Positions 1-8,009 of a DNA stretch of 64,000 nt are shown piece after piece; position 1 is the stretch's first letter, and each line of letters begins with the position of its first letter. The notes below the pieces were generated by a model. It did not search any database and was not told where the DNA came from. It was given only the letters and a program-made list of their open reading frames with translations. The translations under genes and the position numbers were made by a program. Source of the DNA: Schauerella fraxinea (lineage in GTDB: Bacteria > Pseudomonadota > Gammaproteobacteria > Burkholderiales > Burkholderiaceae_B); NCBI GenBank assembly GCA_030849965.1, contig JAVDKL010000002.1:558001-622000 (forward strand), written 5' to 3'.

Positions 1-2
1 CG

Positions 3-461
3 GCAGGCGCGTTTGCGTTCGGTCATCTGCAGGACCGCATCGGTCACCGGCCGGCGCTTGCCGTCACGCTCTGCGGCTGGATCGTGATGGTGCTGGTGGC
101 GTATGTGGCCACAACGCCGCCGGTGTTTTGGGTGGCGGCAGCCTTGGCGGGCTTGTGCATGGGTTCGAGTCAAAGCGCCGGCCGTGCGCTCACCGGTGCG
201 CTTGCCCCGGCCAACCGGTTGGCCGAGTTTTTCGCACTCTGGACGTTCGCGGTGCAACTGGCCGCTGTCGTGGGTCCGCTCAGCTACGGACTGGTGACGT
301 GGATGACGCACGGCGATCATCGCACCGCGATTTTGGCGACGGGGCTGTTTTTTGTGGGTGGACTGATTCTGCTGGCGCGGGTGGACGTGGTGCGCGGTAT
401 TGCCCGCCGCGACGCTGCCGGTGCGGCGGATGAGACCGCAGCGCAGCCCGTGACGGCATGA
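3..461 (+). CDS. MFS transporter, UMF1/Atg22-like family (C-terminal part)
   Basis: Open from the left edge of the window, so only about the last 152 residues are seen. The visible part begins AGAFAFGHLQDRIGHR, the cytoplasmic-loop motif of major facilitator proteins (G-x-x-x-D-R-x-G-x-R/K), and is followed by four hydrophobic segments separated by short loops. The stretch GLCMGSSQSAGRALTGALAP followed by AEFFALW resembles the conserved second-half motif of the UMF1 (Atg22-like) subfamily, usually involved in efflux or amino acid export. The C-terminus is short, hydrophilic and Ala-rich. The substrate cannot be told. It converges on bamD, with a bidirectional terminator between them. Confidence 0.8.
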   Translation, partial: AGAFAFGHLQDRIGHRPALAVTLCGWIVMVLVAYVATTPPVFWVAAALAGLCMGSSQSAGRALTGALAPANRLAEFFALWTFAVQLAAVVGPLSYGLVTWMTHGDHRTAILATGLFFVGGLILLARVDVVRGIARRDAAGAADETAAQPVTA

Positions 462-562
462 CCGTGGCGTTGCGAGTAAGCGATCGAACCGGCGCACGGC
501 GGTGCAAGATCGAGAGGCGCTTCGTCTCTTGATGGCATCCGCGGCGCACCGCCGTCGGGACG

Positions 563-591
563 AAAAAAAAGGAACCGCAAGGTTCCTTTTT
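563..591. terminator. Bidirectional rho-independent terminator between MFS gene and bamD
   Basis: Eight A residues, then the perfect 6-bp stem GGAACC / GGTTCC closed by a GCAA tetraloop (571-586), then five T residues. The A-run and T-run let it work on both strands, which fits its place between two convergent genes. Confidence 0.85.
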
Positions 592-663
592 CATGCGCCA
601 GGCGATTCGAGTTCGGTATGCATCACGGCAGGCCGGCCTCGCCGGTCGCCGTGCCGCCGCCGT

Positions 664-1509
664 TTACAGCCAGCGTTTCGGGCTGTACCACTTTTCCTTG
701 GACTTGAAGCCGTCCTGGCGAATGGTGCTGTTGGGGAAGTTTTGCGTCAACACCCGGTCGGCATCGTCGCGCAGTTTGGTCATGCCCAGCTTGTCATACG
801 AAATCATCATCACGTACAACGCCTGTTCGTTGGCGGCGACGCCTTCGAAGTCGGTGATCACGATCTGCGCACGGTTGGCCGCAGCCACGTAGGCGCCGCG
901 CTCGTAGTAGTAGCGCGCAACGAACACCTCGTTCATGGCGATCGTATTCACCAGCCAGTTCATGCGCTGCTGTGAGTCGGGTGCGTACTTGCTGTCCGGA
1001 AACCGCTTGATCAGTTCGGCGAAGGCATCGTACGACGCGCGCAAACCCTTCGGATCGCGTTCGGCTGGATCCTGGCCCGTCACGTTGGTCATGAAGGCAC
1101 TGGCCGGCGTGAAGTTGATCAGGCCTTTCAGATACAGCACGTAGTCGGTGCCGGGATGATTGGGGTATTGCTGTTGGAAGCGGTCGATAGCGGCCAACGC
1201 TTGTTCGTTCTCGCCGTCTTTCCAGTTGACGTAGGCAAGTTCGATCAGCGCTTGTTGGGCGTAGACGCCGAACGGGTAACGGCTTTCGATGGCGGTGAGG
1301 CGATCGCGCGCGTTGTTCCAGCCGCCGGAATTGATTTCTTCCTTGGCATCGGCATAGAGTTGTTCGGCGCTCCAGCCGGCGGTCGGGTCGACCTTGGCGC
1401 CCGACGTGCCGCAGCCGGAGATCAGCAGGGCGGTCAGCATCGCCATGACCAGCCAAAGCAGCGGCCCGCGGGACCGGGCAATCGATGGAGCAGCACTCAG
1501 GTAAATCAC
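664..1509 (-). CDS. bamD: Outer membrane protein assembly factor BamD (ComL lipoprotein)
   Basis: BamD is the essential lipoprotein partner of BamA in the beta-barrel assembly machine at the periplasmic face of the outer membrane. The protein has an N-terminal signal with lipobox ISGC, then tetratricopeptide-type helices (WSAEQLYADAKEEI, YPFGVYAQQALIELAYV, HPGTDYVLYLKGL) typical of the family, ending QDGFKSKEKWYSPKRWL. I chose the GTG start at 1509 because an AAGGA Shine-Dalgarno lies 8 bases upstream; an ATG at 1533 without a clear ribosome site is the alternative, giving 8 more residues. The gene is divergent from rluD, with about 50 bases between starts. Length, about 281 residues, is normal. 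Confidence 0.93.
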   Translation of the reverse strand: MIYLSAAPSIARSRGPLLWLVMAMLTALLISGCGTSGAKVDPTAGWSAEQLYADAKEEINSGGWNNARDRLTAIESRYPFGVYAQQALIELAYVNWKDGENEQALAAIDRFQQQYPNHPGTDYVLYLKGLINFTPASAFMTNVTGQDPAERDPKGLRASYDAFAELIKRFPDSKYAPDSQQRMNWLVNTIAMNEVFVARYYYERGAYVAAANRAQIVITDFEGVAANEQALYVMMISYDKLGMTKLRDDADRVLTQNFPNSTIRQDGFKSKEKWYSPKRWL

Positions 1510-1561
1510 GGGTTGTATCCTTGGTGTTAGCATGGCAGCGACGATTATATGATTAGTCTCC

Positions 1562-2527
1562 ATGCCTGATATAGCCGACAGCGAAGAAGCGCTGCACGAC
1601 GACGACCCCCAGATATTACGCGTTCCTTTCGAACAGGCGGCTGACCGCCTCGATAAGGTGCTCGCCTGCCTGTTGCCCGAGCACTCGCGCAGCCGGTTAC
1701 AGGGGTGGATCACCTCCGGACACGTGCACGTCAATGGCACCGTCGCAAAGATACGCCAAACCGTTGGCCCCGACGATGTGCTGACCGTCTGGGCGCAGCC
1801 CGCGCCCGAAAGCCTGGCATTTCAGCCCGAACCCATCGATTTTGGCGTCATTGCCGATAGCCCCGATTGGATCGTGGTCGACAAGCCTGCCGGCTTGGTA
1901 ACGCATCCTGGCGCCGGCAATTGGCAGGGCACCTTGCTCAATGGGCTGCTGCACCGGTATCCCGAGCTCGCGCACGTGGCGCGGGCCGGCATCGTGCATC
2001 GGCTCGATAAGGATACCTCCGGCTTGATGGTCGTGGCGCGCAACGAACGCGCCCAGACGCATCTGGTGCGGCAACTGCAAGCCCGCACAATGGGGCGCCG
2101 CTATATTGCGCTTGCCCATGGCACCGTGCGCGCCCCGGGCAAGGTCGATCTGGCCATCGGCCGCGATCCGCGCGTGCCCGTGCGCATGGCGGTCGAGCGG
2201 CCGATCGCGCCCAAACCCGCCGTTACCCATTACCGCCCAATGCGCCGCGGCACGCTCGATGGCGCCACGGTGAGCGAGGTGGAATGCAAGCTCGAAACCG
2301 GGCGCACCCATCAAATCCGCGTGCACATGGCAAGTTTGGGTCACCCGTTGGTGGCCGATACGCTTTATGGCGGCCGGCTTGCGGGCGGCGCCACCCGGCA
2401 GATGCTGCATGCGCGCGCGCTGCACTTCGACGACCCGGGCGGCGGTGGCGATGTTGAATGGACGGCCGACATTCCAGCCGATATGGCGGCCGTCATGCAG
2501 CAGGTCGCCTGGGAACCGGCGGCATGA
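1562..2527 (+). CDS. rluD: 23S rRNA pseudouridine synthase RluD
   Basis: 321 residues. Residues about 20-85 form an S4 RNA-binding domain (ADRLDKVLACLLPEHSRSRL), followed by the RluA-family catalytic domain with the signature HRLDKDTSGL carrying the catalytic Asp. The closing motif ETGRTHQIRVHMASLGHPLV is also family standard. RluD makes pseudouridines 1911, 1915 and 1917 in helix 69 of 23S rRNA in E. coli. Divergent from bamD and overlapping pgeF (ATGA, so translational coupling is likely). This bamD / rluD-pgeF order is common in betaproteobacteria. Confidence 0.95.
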   Translation: MPDIADSEEALHDDDPQILRVPFEQAADRLDKVLACLLPEHSRSRLQGWITSGHVHVNGTVAKIRQTVGPDDVLTVWAQPAPESLAFQPEPIDFGVIADSPDWIVVDKPAGLVTHPGAGNWQGTLLNGLLHRYPELAHVARAGIVHRLDKDTSGLMVVARNERAQTHLVRQLQARTMGRRYIALAHGTVRAPGKVDLAIGRDPRVPVRMAVERPIAPKPAVTHYRPMRRGTLDGATVSEVECKLETGRTHQIRVHMASLGHPLVADTLYGGRLAGGATRQMLHARALHFDDPGGGGDVEWTADIPADMAAVMQQVAWEPAA

Positions 2528-3480
2528 GCGAGGGCCATTTGCAAAGCGACTTGGCCGCGCTGCTTCATCCGGCCGGTGATCCAATAGGCGCAGGCGATCT
2601 CGCCGGACCAGCCTGGCCCGGTCTGCGCATTTTCACGACCGGCCGCGACGGCGGCGTGAGCAAGCCGCCTTACGACACCTTCAATGTGGGCGCCCACGTG
2701 GGCGACGCGCCCGACGCCGTTTCCGCCAATCGCGTGGCGTTGCGCCGGCGCTTGCCGGGCGAGCCGCTCTGGCTTGAACAGGTGCATGGCATTGCGGTGG
2801 TCGATGCCGACACGGCTGCCAGCAACGCCGCAGCGAACACGACAGGCACCACGAACGCGGCAGGCACCGCGAACGCGACAGGCGCCACGAACGCGACAGG
2901 CGCCACGAACGCGACAGGCACCACAGACTCAACAAGCACGGCCCACACCGTTCCAACTGCCGACGCGGCCTTTACGCGTGAGCCCGGCCGCGTGCTGGCC
3001 ATCATGACGGCCGATTGCCTGCCGGTGGTGATCGCCGCCACCGATGGCAGCATCGTCGGCGCGGCGCACGCGGGGTGGCGCGGCTTGGCCGCCGGCGTTC
3101 TGGAAGCGTTGTTGACCGCCATGCGTGCGGCGGCGCCCGATGCCCCGGGTTGGCGCGCGTGGATCGGCCCGGCCATTGGCCCCGATGCGTTTGAAGTGGG
3201 CGATGAGGTGCGGCAAGCGTTCGTCGCGCCGCCGGATGGCGCAATCGCACCCGAGGTGTCTGCGGCATCGCAATTGGCCTTTTCGGCCAAGGCCGAGGCG
3301 CCCGGAAAATGGCTTGCCGATTTGCCGCTATTGGCCGAGCAGCGGCTGCGCCGTGCCGGCGTGACGGTCGTCGTGCAAAGCGGCGCGTGCACGGTGACCG
3401 ACCGCGAGCGCTTTTTTTCGTATCGCCGCGATGGCCAGTGCGGCCGCATGGTAACGCTCGCCTGGCGAAGTCACCCTTGA
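2524..3480 (+). CDS. pgeF: Peptidoglycan editing factor PgeF (laccase-domain / YfiH family) with a repeat insert
   Basis: 318 residues from the ATG overlapping the rluD stop. Family members were first called polyphenol oxidases; later work describes removal of mis-incorporated serine from peptidoglycan precursors and purine nucleoside phosphorylase activity. The metal/active-site residues are visible: His88 in QVHG, Cys165 in MTADCLP, His182 in AHAGWRG. Odd feature: residues about 105-135, between the first His motif and TADC, are five copies of a 6-residue Asn/Ala/Thr/Gly unit encoded by an 18-bp tandem repeat, followed by a Ser/Thr-rich stretch. This makes the protein longer than the usual about 250-270 residues. 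The insert keeps frame and lies between conserved blocks, so the enzyme is probably functional. Confidence 0.92.
   Translation: MSEGHLQSDLAALLHPAGDPIGAGDLAGPAWPGLRIFTTGRDGGVSKPPYDTFNVGAHVGDAPDAVSANRVALRRRLPGEPLWLEQVHGIAVVDADTAASNAAANTTGTTNAAGTANATGATNATGATNATGTTDSTSTAHTVPTADAAFTREPGRVLAIMTADCLPVVIAATDGSIVGAAHAGWRGLAAGVLEALLTAMRAAAPDAPGWRAWIGPAIGPDAFEVGDEVRQAFVAPPDGAIAPEVSAASQLAFSAKAEAPGKWLADLPLLAEQRLRRAGVTVVVQSGACTVTDRERFFSYRRDGQCGRMVTLAWRSHP
2838..2927. repeat. In-frame 18-bp tandem repeat, five units, inside pgeF
   Basis: Five consecutive 18-bp units (2838-2855, 2856-2873, 2874-2891, 2892-2909, 2910-2927) of the form CGCGACAGGCACCACGAA with scattered substitutions; units three and four are identical. 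Eighteen bases keep the reading frame, giving the hexapeptide N-A-T-G-A/T-T. Confidence 0.9.
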
Positions 3481-3652
3481 TTACCCGCATTGACACTGGC
3501 CGCACCCCCATGCACCATGATTCGCGAGACGATGCATGCGCGAACGACCTTTATTAGGCGAGTCGCGCAGCAGCCAAAAGAAGAGCGGCCGCCCACGCAG
3601 CAGCACAGCAGCTGCAATGAAGCAGCACAAGTAAGCGCATAAGGTGTAAGTA

Positions 3653-5302
3653 GTGAACGCTCCTCAATCGAACGCCCTTCCATTTGCCATGCCCGCCGGT
3701 GCCGTTCCGCTGGCGCCCGAAGTGCTGGTGCAGATCCAAGCCGAATTTACCCGCGACTGGGAACAGGTCACTCAGGCCGCCCGTGCAGGCACGCTCGCGC
3801 CGCCCGCCGATCGCCGCTTCGCCGGCCCGGGTTGGGTAGGCAGCCACCAGCATCTGTTGCTCGCGCATGCGTATCTGCTGTCCGCGCGCGCGATGGGCAA
3901 AATGGTGGATGCCGCCGATGTCGCCCAGCCGCTGCGCGAACGCTTGCGGTTTTCCATCATGCAGTGGGTCGATGCGCTCTCGCCGTCGAACTTTCTTGCG
4001 CTCAATCCCGAAGCCCAGCGCACCATCGTTGAGACGGCAGGCAGCGCGCTCAATAGTGGCGTCGATAATTTTTTGGCCGATGTGCGTCGCGGTCGCATCA
4101 CTCAAACCGATGAAACGCATTTCGAAATCGGCCGCAATGTAGGCATATCGCCCGGCAGTGTGGTGTTTGAAAATCAGCTCTTTCAACTGATTCAATACGC
4201 GCCGTCAACGCCCACCGTGCATGCGCGTCCGCTGGTCGTGGTGCCTCCCAATATCAACAAGTTCTACATTCTCGATCTGCAGCCGGCCAACTCGTTCGTA
4301 CGTTATGCGGTGGCGGCCGGGCACACTGTTTTTCTGGTGTCGTGGCGCAATCCGCTGCCGGCCGACGACGACGGTATTCAACTGGCCACCTGGGGCGATT
4401 ATCTCGACCAGGCCGTACTCAAGGCGCTTGCCGTGGCGTCCGAGATCACGCGTCAACCACAGATCAATGCCTTGGGGTTTTGCGTGGGTGGCACGATGCT
4501 GGCCTCGGCGCTGGCGCTGGCGAAAGCGCGCGGCGAGTCGCCGGTGGCTGCATTGACGTTGCTCACCACCTTGCTCGACTTTCGCGATACGGGCGTGCTC
4601 AGCGTTTTCGTCGATGAAGTGCATGCGCTCATTCGCGACCAATCGATCGGTTCTGGCGGCCTGATGTGGGGCCGCGAGCTGGCCACCACGTTCTCGTTCT
4701 TGCGGCCCAACGAACTCGTATGGAACTACGTCGTCGCCAATTACCTGAAGGGCGAAACGCCGCCGGCGTTCGATCTGCTTTTCTGGAATGCCGACGCGAC
4801 CAATCTGCCGGGGCCTTTCTTTTCCTGGTACTTCCGCAATACCTATCTCGAAAATAATTTGGCCATGCCGGGTAAGACCCAGGCATGCGGGCAGCCGATC
4901 GACCTGACGCGGCTGGATATGCCGGCGTATATCTTCGGTTCGCGCGAAGACCATATCGTGCCTTGGCATGCGGCCTATGCATCGACCCAGATCCTGCGCG
5001 GCCCCAAGCGTTTCGTGCTTGGGGCTTCCGGCCATATTGCCGGCGTGATCAACCCGCCTGAAAAGCAGCGCCGGCATTTCTGGACGGTCGACGCGCAACC
5101 GGGCGATTCGAATCACTTACCCGGCAATGCCGATGATTGGCTGGCGCAGTCGGCCCAGCATCCGGGTAGTTGGTGGCCCGATTGGTCCGAGTGGTTGGCG
5201 GGTTATGCCGGCCGTCGTGGCCGGGCACCGAAAGCGCAAGGCAGCGCTGCGTATCCCGTTATCGAATCGGCGCCAGGTCGGTATGTAAAAGTGCGCGTAT
5301 AG
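3653..5302 (+). CDS. phaC: Class I poly(3-hydroxyalkanoate) synthase PhaC
   Basis: 549 residues. Polymerises (R)-3-hydroxyacyl-CoA into polyhydroxyalkanoate at the granule surface. The lipase-like box GFCVGG carries nucleophile Cys277; the other triad members are Asp433 in SREDHIVPW and His461 in GASGHIAGVINPP. The N-terminal domain has the class I block WNYVVANYLKGE further on and FYILDLQPANSFVRYAV before the nucleophile. GTG start at 3653 with AAGGTG about 7 bases upstream. It is followed by phaB and phaR on the same strand. Shorter than the about 590-residue Cupriavidus enzyme but with all catalytic parts. No phaA thiolase lies next to it. Confidence 0.95.
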   Translation: MNAPQSNALPFAMPAGAVPLAPEVLVQIQAEFTRDWEQVTQAARAGTLAPPADRRFAGPGWVGSHQHLLLAHAYLLSARAMGKMVDAADVAQPLRERLRFSIMQWVDALSPSNFLALNPEAQRTIVETAGSALNSGVDNFLADVRRGRITQTDETHFEIGRNVGISPGSVVFENQLFQLIQYAPSTPTVHARPLVVVPPNINKFYILDLQPANSFVRYAVAAGHTVFLVSWRNPLPADDDGIQLATWGDYLDQAVLKALAVASEITRQPQINALGFCVGGTMLASALALAKARGESPVAALTLLTTLLDFRDTGVLSVFVDEVHALIRDQSIGSGGLMWGRELATTFSFLRPNELVWNYVVANYLKGETPPAFDLLFWNADATNLPGPFFSWYFRNTYLENNLAMPGKTQACGQPIDLTRLDMPAYIFGSREDHIVPWHAAYASTQILRGPKRFVLGASGHIAGVINPPEKQRRHFWTVDAQPGDSNHLPGNADDWLAQSAQHPGSWWPDWSEWLAGYAGRRGRAPKAQGSAAYPVIESAPGRYVKVRV

Positions 5303-5397
5303 ATATCGGTCGGTTTAGAAAAAATACCGGTGTGCTCTGGTATGGTGTGAAAACAAGCGGGTAAGACAAAAAACAGTTGCTTCATCGGAGGAACAAC

Positions 5398-6135
5398 ATG
5401 AAAGGCAAAGTAGCGTACGTGACGGGCGGTATGGGAGGCATCGGAACCGCGATTTGCCGCCGACTGGTAAAAGAGGGCTATCAGGTCGCCGCAGGCTGCG
5501 GGCCGAGTCGCAATTACCAGCAATGGATCGATGAGCAAGCTGCACAAGGCTACGAATTTTTCGCGTCGGTAGGCAACGTGTCCGATTGGGACTCGACGGC
5601 AGAAGCATTCGATAAAGTGCGCGCCGCACTTGGCCCGGTTGATGTGCTGGTCAATAATGCGGGCATTACCCGCGACGGGCTGTTTCGCAAAATGTCGTTG
5701 GACGATTGGCGGGCGGTGATCGACACCAACTTGAACAGCCTGTTCAACGTTACCAAGCAAGTGATCGATGGCATGGTCGAGCGCAATTTCGGCCGCATCA
5801 TCAATATCAGTTCGGTCAACGGCCAGAAGGGTCAGTTCGGTCAAACCAATTATTCCACCGCCAAGGCCGGCATTCACGGCTTCACGATGGCGCTGGCACA
5901 GGAAGTGGCAAGCAAGGGCGTAACCGTCAACACGATTTCGCCGGGGTACATCGGAACCGACATGGTGCGCGCCATTCGTCCCGACGTGCTCGAGAAAATC
6001 GTCGGCACCATTCCGGTTCGTCGTTTGGGTACTCCCGAAGAAATCGCGTCCATCGTGGCGTGGCTTGCTTCGGAAGAATCCGGTTTTTCGACCGGTGCCG
6101 ACTTCTCGCTCAACGGCGGCCTGCATATGGGCTGA
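5398..6135 (+). CDS. phaB: Acetoacetyl-CoA reductase PhaB
   Basis: 245-residue short-chain dehydrogenase giving (R)-3-hydroxybutyryl-CoA from acetoacetyl-CoA with NADPH. Cofactor motif TGGMGGIG at residues 9-16; NNAG motif in DVLVNNAGITRD; catalytic Tyr152 and Lys156 in NYSTAKAG with Ser about 13 residues earlier. The N-terminus MKGKVAYVTGGMGGIG and the C-terminal FSTGADFSLNGGLHMG are characteristic of PhaB rather than FabG. Start at the ATG preceded by GGAGGAACAAC (strong ribosome site). It lies 95 bases after phaC, with room for its own promoter. Confidence 0.94.
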   Translation: MKGKVAYVTGGMGGIGTAICRRLVKEGYQVAAGCGPSRNYQQWIDEQAAQGYEFFASVGNVSDWDSTAEAFDKVRAALGPVDVLVNNAGITRDGLFRKMSLDDWRAVIDTNLNSLFNVTKQVIDGMVERNFGRIINISSVNGQKGQFGQTNYSTAKAGIHGFTMALAQEVASKGVTVNTISPGYIGTDMVRAIRPDVLEKIVGTIPVRRLGTPEEIASIVAWLASEESGFSTGADFSLNGGLHMG

Positions 6136-6224
6136 CCGCTACGGCGGCCACCGTCTCGCAGCAGGGGAGCACGCGAGACGGTTTTCATCACTCCTTTCGA
6201 AACGATATAGATCCTGGCGACACC

Positions 6225-6803
6225 ATGACGCATGCACCTAACGACTCAGGCATCCGCCTGATCAAAAAATATCCCAATCGCCGGCTCTACGATACGCAGA
6301 CCAGTACGTACATCACGCTGGCCGACGTCAAACAGCTCGTGCTCGCCACCGAAGTGTTCCAGGTGATCGATGCCAAAACTTCCGACGACCTGACCCGCAG
6401 TATCCTGCTGCAGATCATTCTCGAAGAAGAAAGCGAGGGCTCGCCGATGTTCTCCGCGCCCATGCTCGCGCAGATCATCCGCTTCTACGGCCATGCCATG
6501 CAAGGCATCATGGGCTCCTATCTGGAAAAGAACATCCAGGCGTTCATCGAAATCCAGGATCGCGTGGCTGAGCAGTCCAAAGGCATCTACGGCAACCAGT
6601 TCGGCCCGGAAGCCTGGGCGCAGTTCATGAACGTGCAGACGCCGATGATGCAAAGCATGATGAACAGCTATATCGACCAGAGCAAAAATCTGTTCGTGCA
6701 GATGCAGGATCAGATGCAAGACCAGACGCGTTCGATGTTCTCGACGTTTCCGTTCGTTCCGCCCGGCACGCCGGGCGCACCGGGCGGCGGCCGCAAGCCC
6801 TAG
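6225..6803 (+). CDS. phaR: Polyhydroxyalkanoate synthesis repressor PhaR
   Basis: 192 residues. PhaR binds DNA near phasin and pha genes and also the PHA polymer, releasing repression when granules form. The N-terminal PHB/PHA accumulation regulator DNA-binding domain is plain: IRLIKKYPNRRLYDTQTSTY and YITLADVKQLVL. Two accumulation-regulator repeats follow (EDSEGSPMF-like LEEESEGSPMFSAPML and an NVQTPMMQSMM region), with a Gln/Met-rich tail and PGTPGAPGGGRKP end. Start chosen at the ATG beginning MTHAPNDSG; the reading frame is open upstream, but that part is antisense/shadow of phaB. Confidence 0.93.
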   Translation: MTHAPNDSGIRLIKKYPNRRLYDTQTSTYITLADVKQLVLATEVFQVIDAKTSDDLTRSILLQIILEEESEGSPMFSAPMLAQIIRFYGHAMQGIMGSYLEKNIQAFIEIQDRVAEQSKGIYGNQFGPEAWAQFMNVQTPMMQSMMNSYIDQSKNLFVQMQDQMQDQTRSMFSTFPFVPPGTPGAPGGGRKP

Positions 6804-7107
6804 GGTTGCAAGCCGACAGCTAGCGCTTTCAATCGAGGCGCTCGGTCAGCGTTTCGATCAGCGTCCTCGGTTAAGCGTCCTTGGTTAAGCGTCTCCGATA
6901 AGCGTTCTCGGTAAGCATCTCTGGTAAGCATCTCCGGTAAGCATCTCCGGTAAGCATCTCCGGCAAGCGTCGGCAATCGCGCTTGCCCAGCCGCCGTTCG
7001 AGGTTCAGCGGGGTGTCAGCCGTTCCCGGTTAGGCTCATGAAAACGGTTCTTGTTTGCATTGCAAGAGCCTTTTTTCAGAGCAATCGAGACGAACAGGAC
7101 ACCTCAG
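6804..7107. other. Intergenic stretch between phaR and ftrA
   Basis: 304 bases without a credible gene. About half is the degenerate tandem repeat listed separately. The remainder up to 7107 should hold the promoter of the iron operon; I see no certain -35/-10 pair and cannot name a Fur box. Confidence 0.6.
6839..6970. repeat. Degenerate 13-14 bp tandem repeat array downstream of phaR
   Basis: About ten imperfect head-to-tail units. The clearest 3' units are CTCCGGTAAGCAT (13 bp) repeated with one or two changes; older-looking 5' units are 12-14 bp such as CCTCGGTTAAGCGT. The gradient from diverged to near-identical copies suggests stepwise local duplication. It starts about 35 bases after the phaR stop. 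Confidence 0.85.
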
Positions 7108-7653
7108 ATGATGAAGCAGGTCGTGGGCATGGCGGCAGGATTGGCCATGACATTGGGCATGTGCGCGCACGCGTCGGCAGCGGAATATCCCATCGGTAAA
7201 CCCGCTCAGAAGGGCGGTATGGAGATCGGCGCGGTGTATCTGCAGCCGATCGAAATGGACCCGCCCGGCATGATGCGCCCGGCGAAAGATTCGGATATCC
7301 ATCTCGAAGCCGACATTCACGCCTTGGCCGACAACGCCACCGGTTTTCCGGAAGGTGAGTGGATGCCCTACCTGACCGTGCAGTTCGAACTGCAGAAAGA
7401 AGGCAGCAACAACGTCCAGAAGGGCACGTTCATGCCCATGGTCGCCAACGACGGTCCGCACTACGGCGACAACGTCAAGCTGGAAGGCCCGGGCAAATAC
7501 AAGCTGAAGTACACGATCTCGCCGCCGGGTGGCGAGGGATCGCACTTCGGTCGTCACATCGATAAGGAAACGGGCGTGGGCCCCTGGTTCGCACCGTTCG
7601 TGCTTGACTACACCTTCGTGTACGCCGGTACGGGCAAGAAGGGTGGGTATTGA
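7108..7653 (+). CDS. ftrA: Periplasmic iron/copper-binding protein FtrA (P19/Tp34 family)
   Basis: 181 residues with a signal peptide (MMKQVVGMAAGLAMTLGMCA...ASA, cleavage near residue 22). The mature protein is the P19/Tp34 family: AEYPIGKPAQKGGMEIGAVY, Met-rich MDPPGMMRP and HLEADIHA provide metal ligands. In Bordetella, FtrABCD imports ferrous iron at low pH, with FtrA the periplasmic binding protein; Campylobacter P19 is the structural model. First gene of a tight four-gene operon. Start at the ATG pair at 7108 because the upstream open frame (from 7051) does not give a signal peptide. Confidence 0.93.
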   Translation: MMKQVVGMAAGLAMTLGMCAHASAAEYPIGKPAQKGGMEIGAVYLQPIEMDPPGMMRPAKDSDIHLEADIHALADNATGFPEGEWMPYLTVQFELQKEGSNNVQKGTFMPMVANDGPHYGDNVKLEGPGKYKLKYTISPPGGEGSHFGRHIDKETGVGPWFAPFVLDYTFVYAGTGKKGGY

Positions 7654-7655
7654 TT

Positions 7656-8000
7656 GTGAAACGGTGGCGTCAAGCGGTGCTCGGCGTCGCACTCATGGGG
7701 GCAGCAGTGCTGCCCGCCTGTGCGGATGAGCTGCCGACGTTTCAACTGACTTTCAAGCCGGACGGCACGTTCGAACCTGCCCGTTTGGAGGTTCCTGCTG
7801 GGCGCTTCAAAATCGAACTCACCAATGAAAGCAATGAGCCGGTCGAGTTCGAGAGCATTCCGCTACGCAAAGAAAAAGTGTTGGGCCCCGGGGTGAAATC
7901 GTTTGTGGTGATCACCATTTCACGTCCCGGTGAGTATCCCTTTTTCGACGACTTTCATCAAAGCGTCAAGGGCACGCTGGTTGTGAAGCCCAAGGATTAA
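7656..8000 (+). CDS. ftrB: Cupredoxin-like periplasmic protein FtrB
   Basis: 114 residues with an N-terminal signal (MKRWRQAVLGVALMGAAVLPACA) and a cupredoxin fold (FQLTFKPDGTFEPARLEVPA, FKIELTNESNEPVEFES, PGEYPFFDDFH). In the ftr system it is thought to oxidise ferrous iron for the permease. The GTG start at 7656 sits 2 bases after the ftrA stop; an in-frame TTG at 7650 is possible. The classical Cys ligand of type 1 copper sites is not obvious, as is usual in this subgroup, so metal binding must use other residues. Confidence 0.87.
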   Translation: MKRWRQAVLGVALMGAAVLPACADELPTFQLTFKPDGTFEPARLEVPAGRFKIELTNESNEPVEFESIPLRKEKVLGPGVKSFVVITISRPGEYPFFDDFHQSVKGTLVVKPKD

Positions 8001-8009
8001 GACAGCAGT

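Noticed and set aside
1510-1740. Upstream extension of bamD
   Set aside because: It would overlap rluD and hide the lipoprotein signal; GTG 1509 has a good ribosome site.
6839-6970. CRISPR array
   Set aside because: Units of 13-14 bp are head to tail with no spacers, and no cas genes are present.
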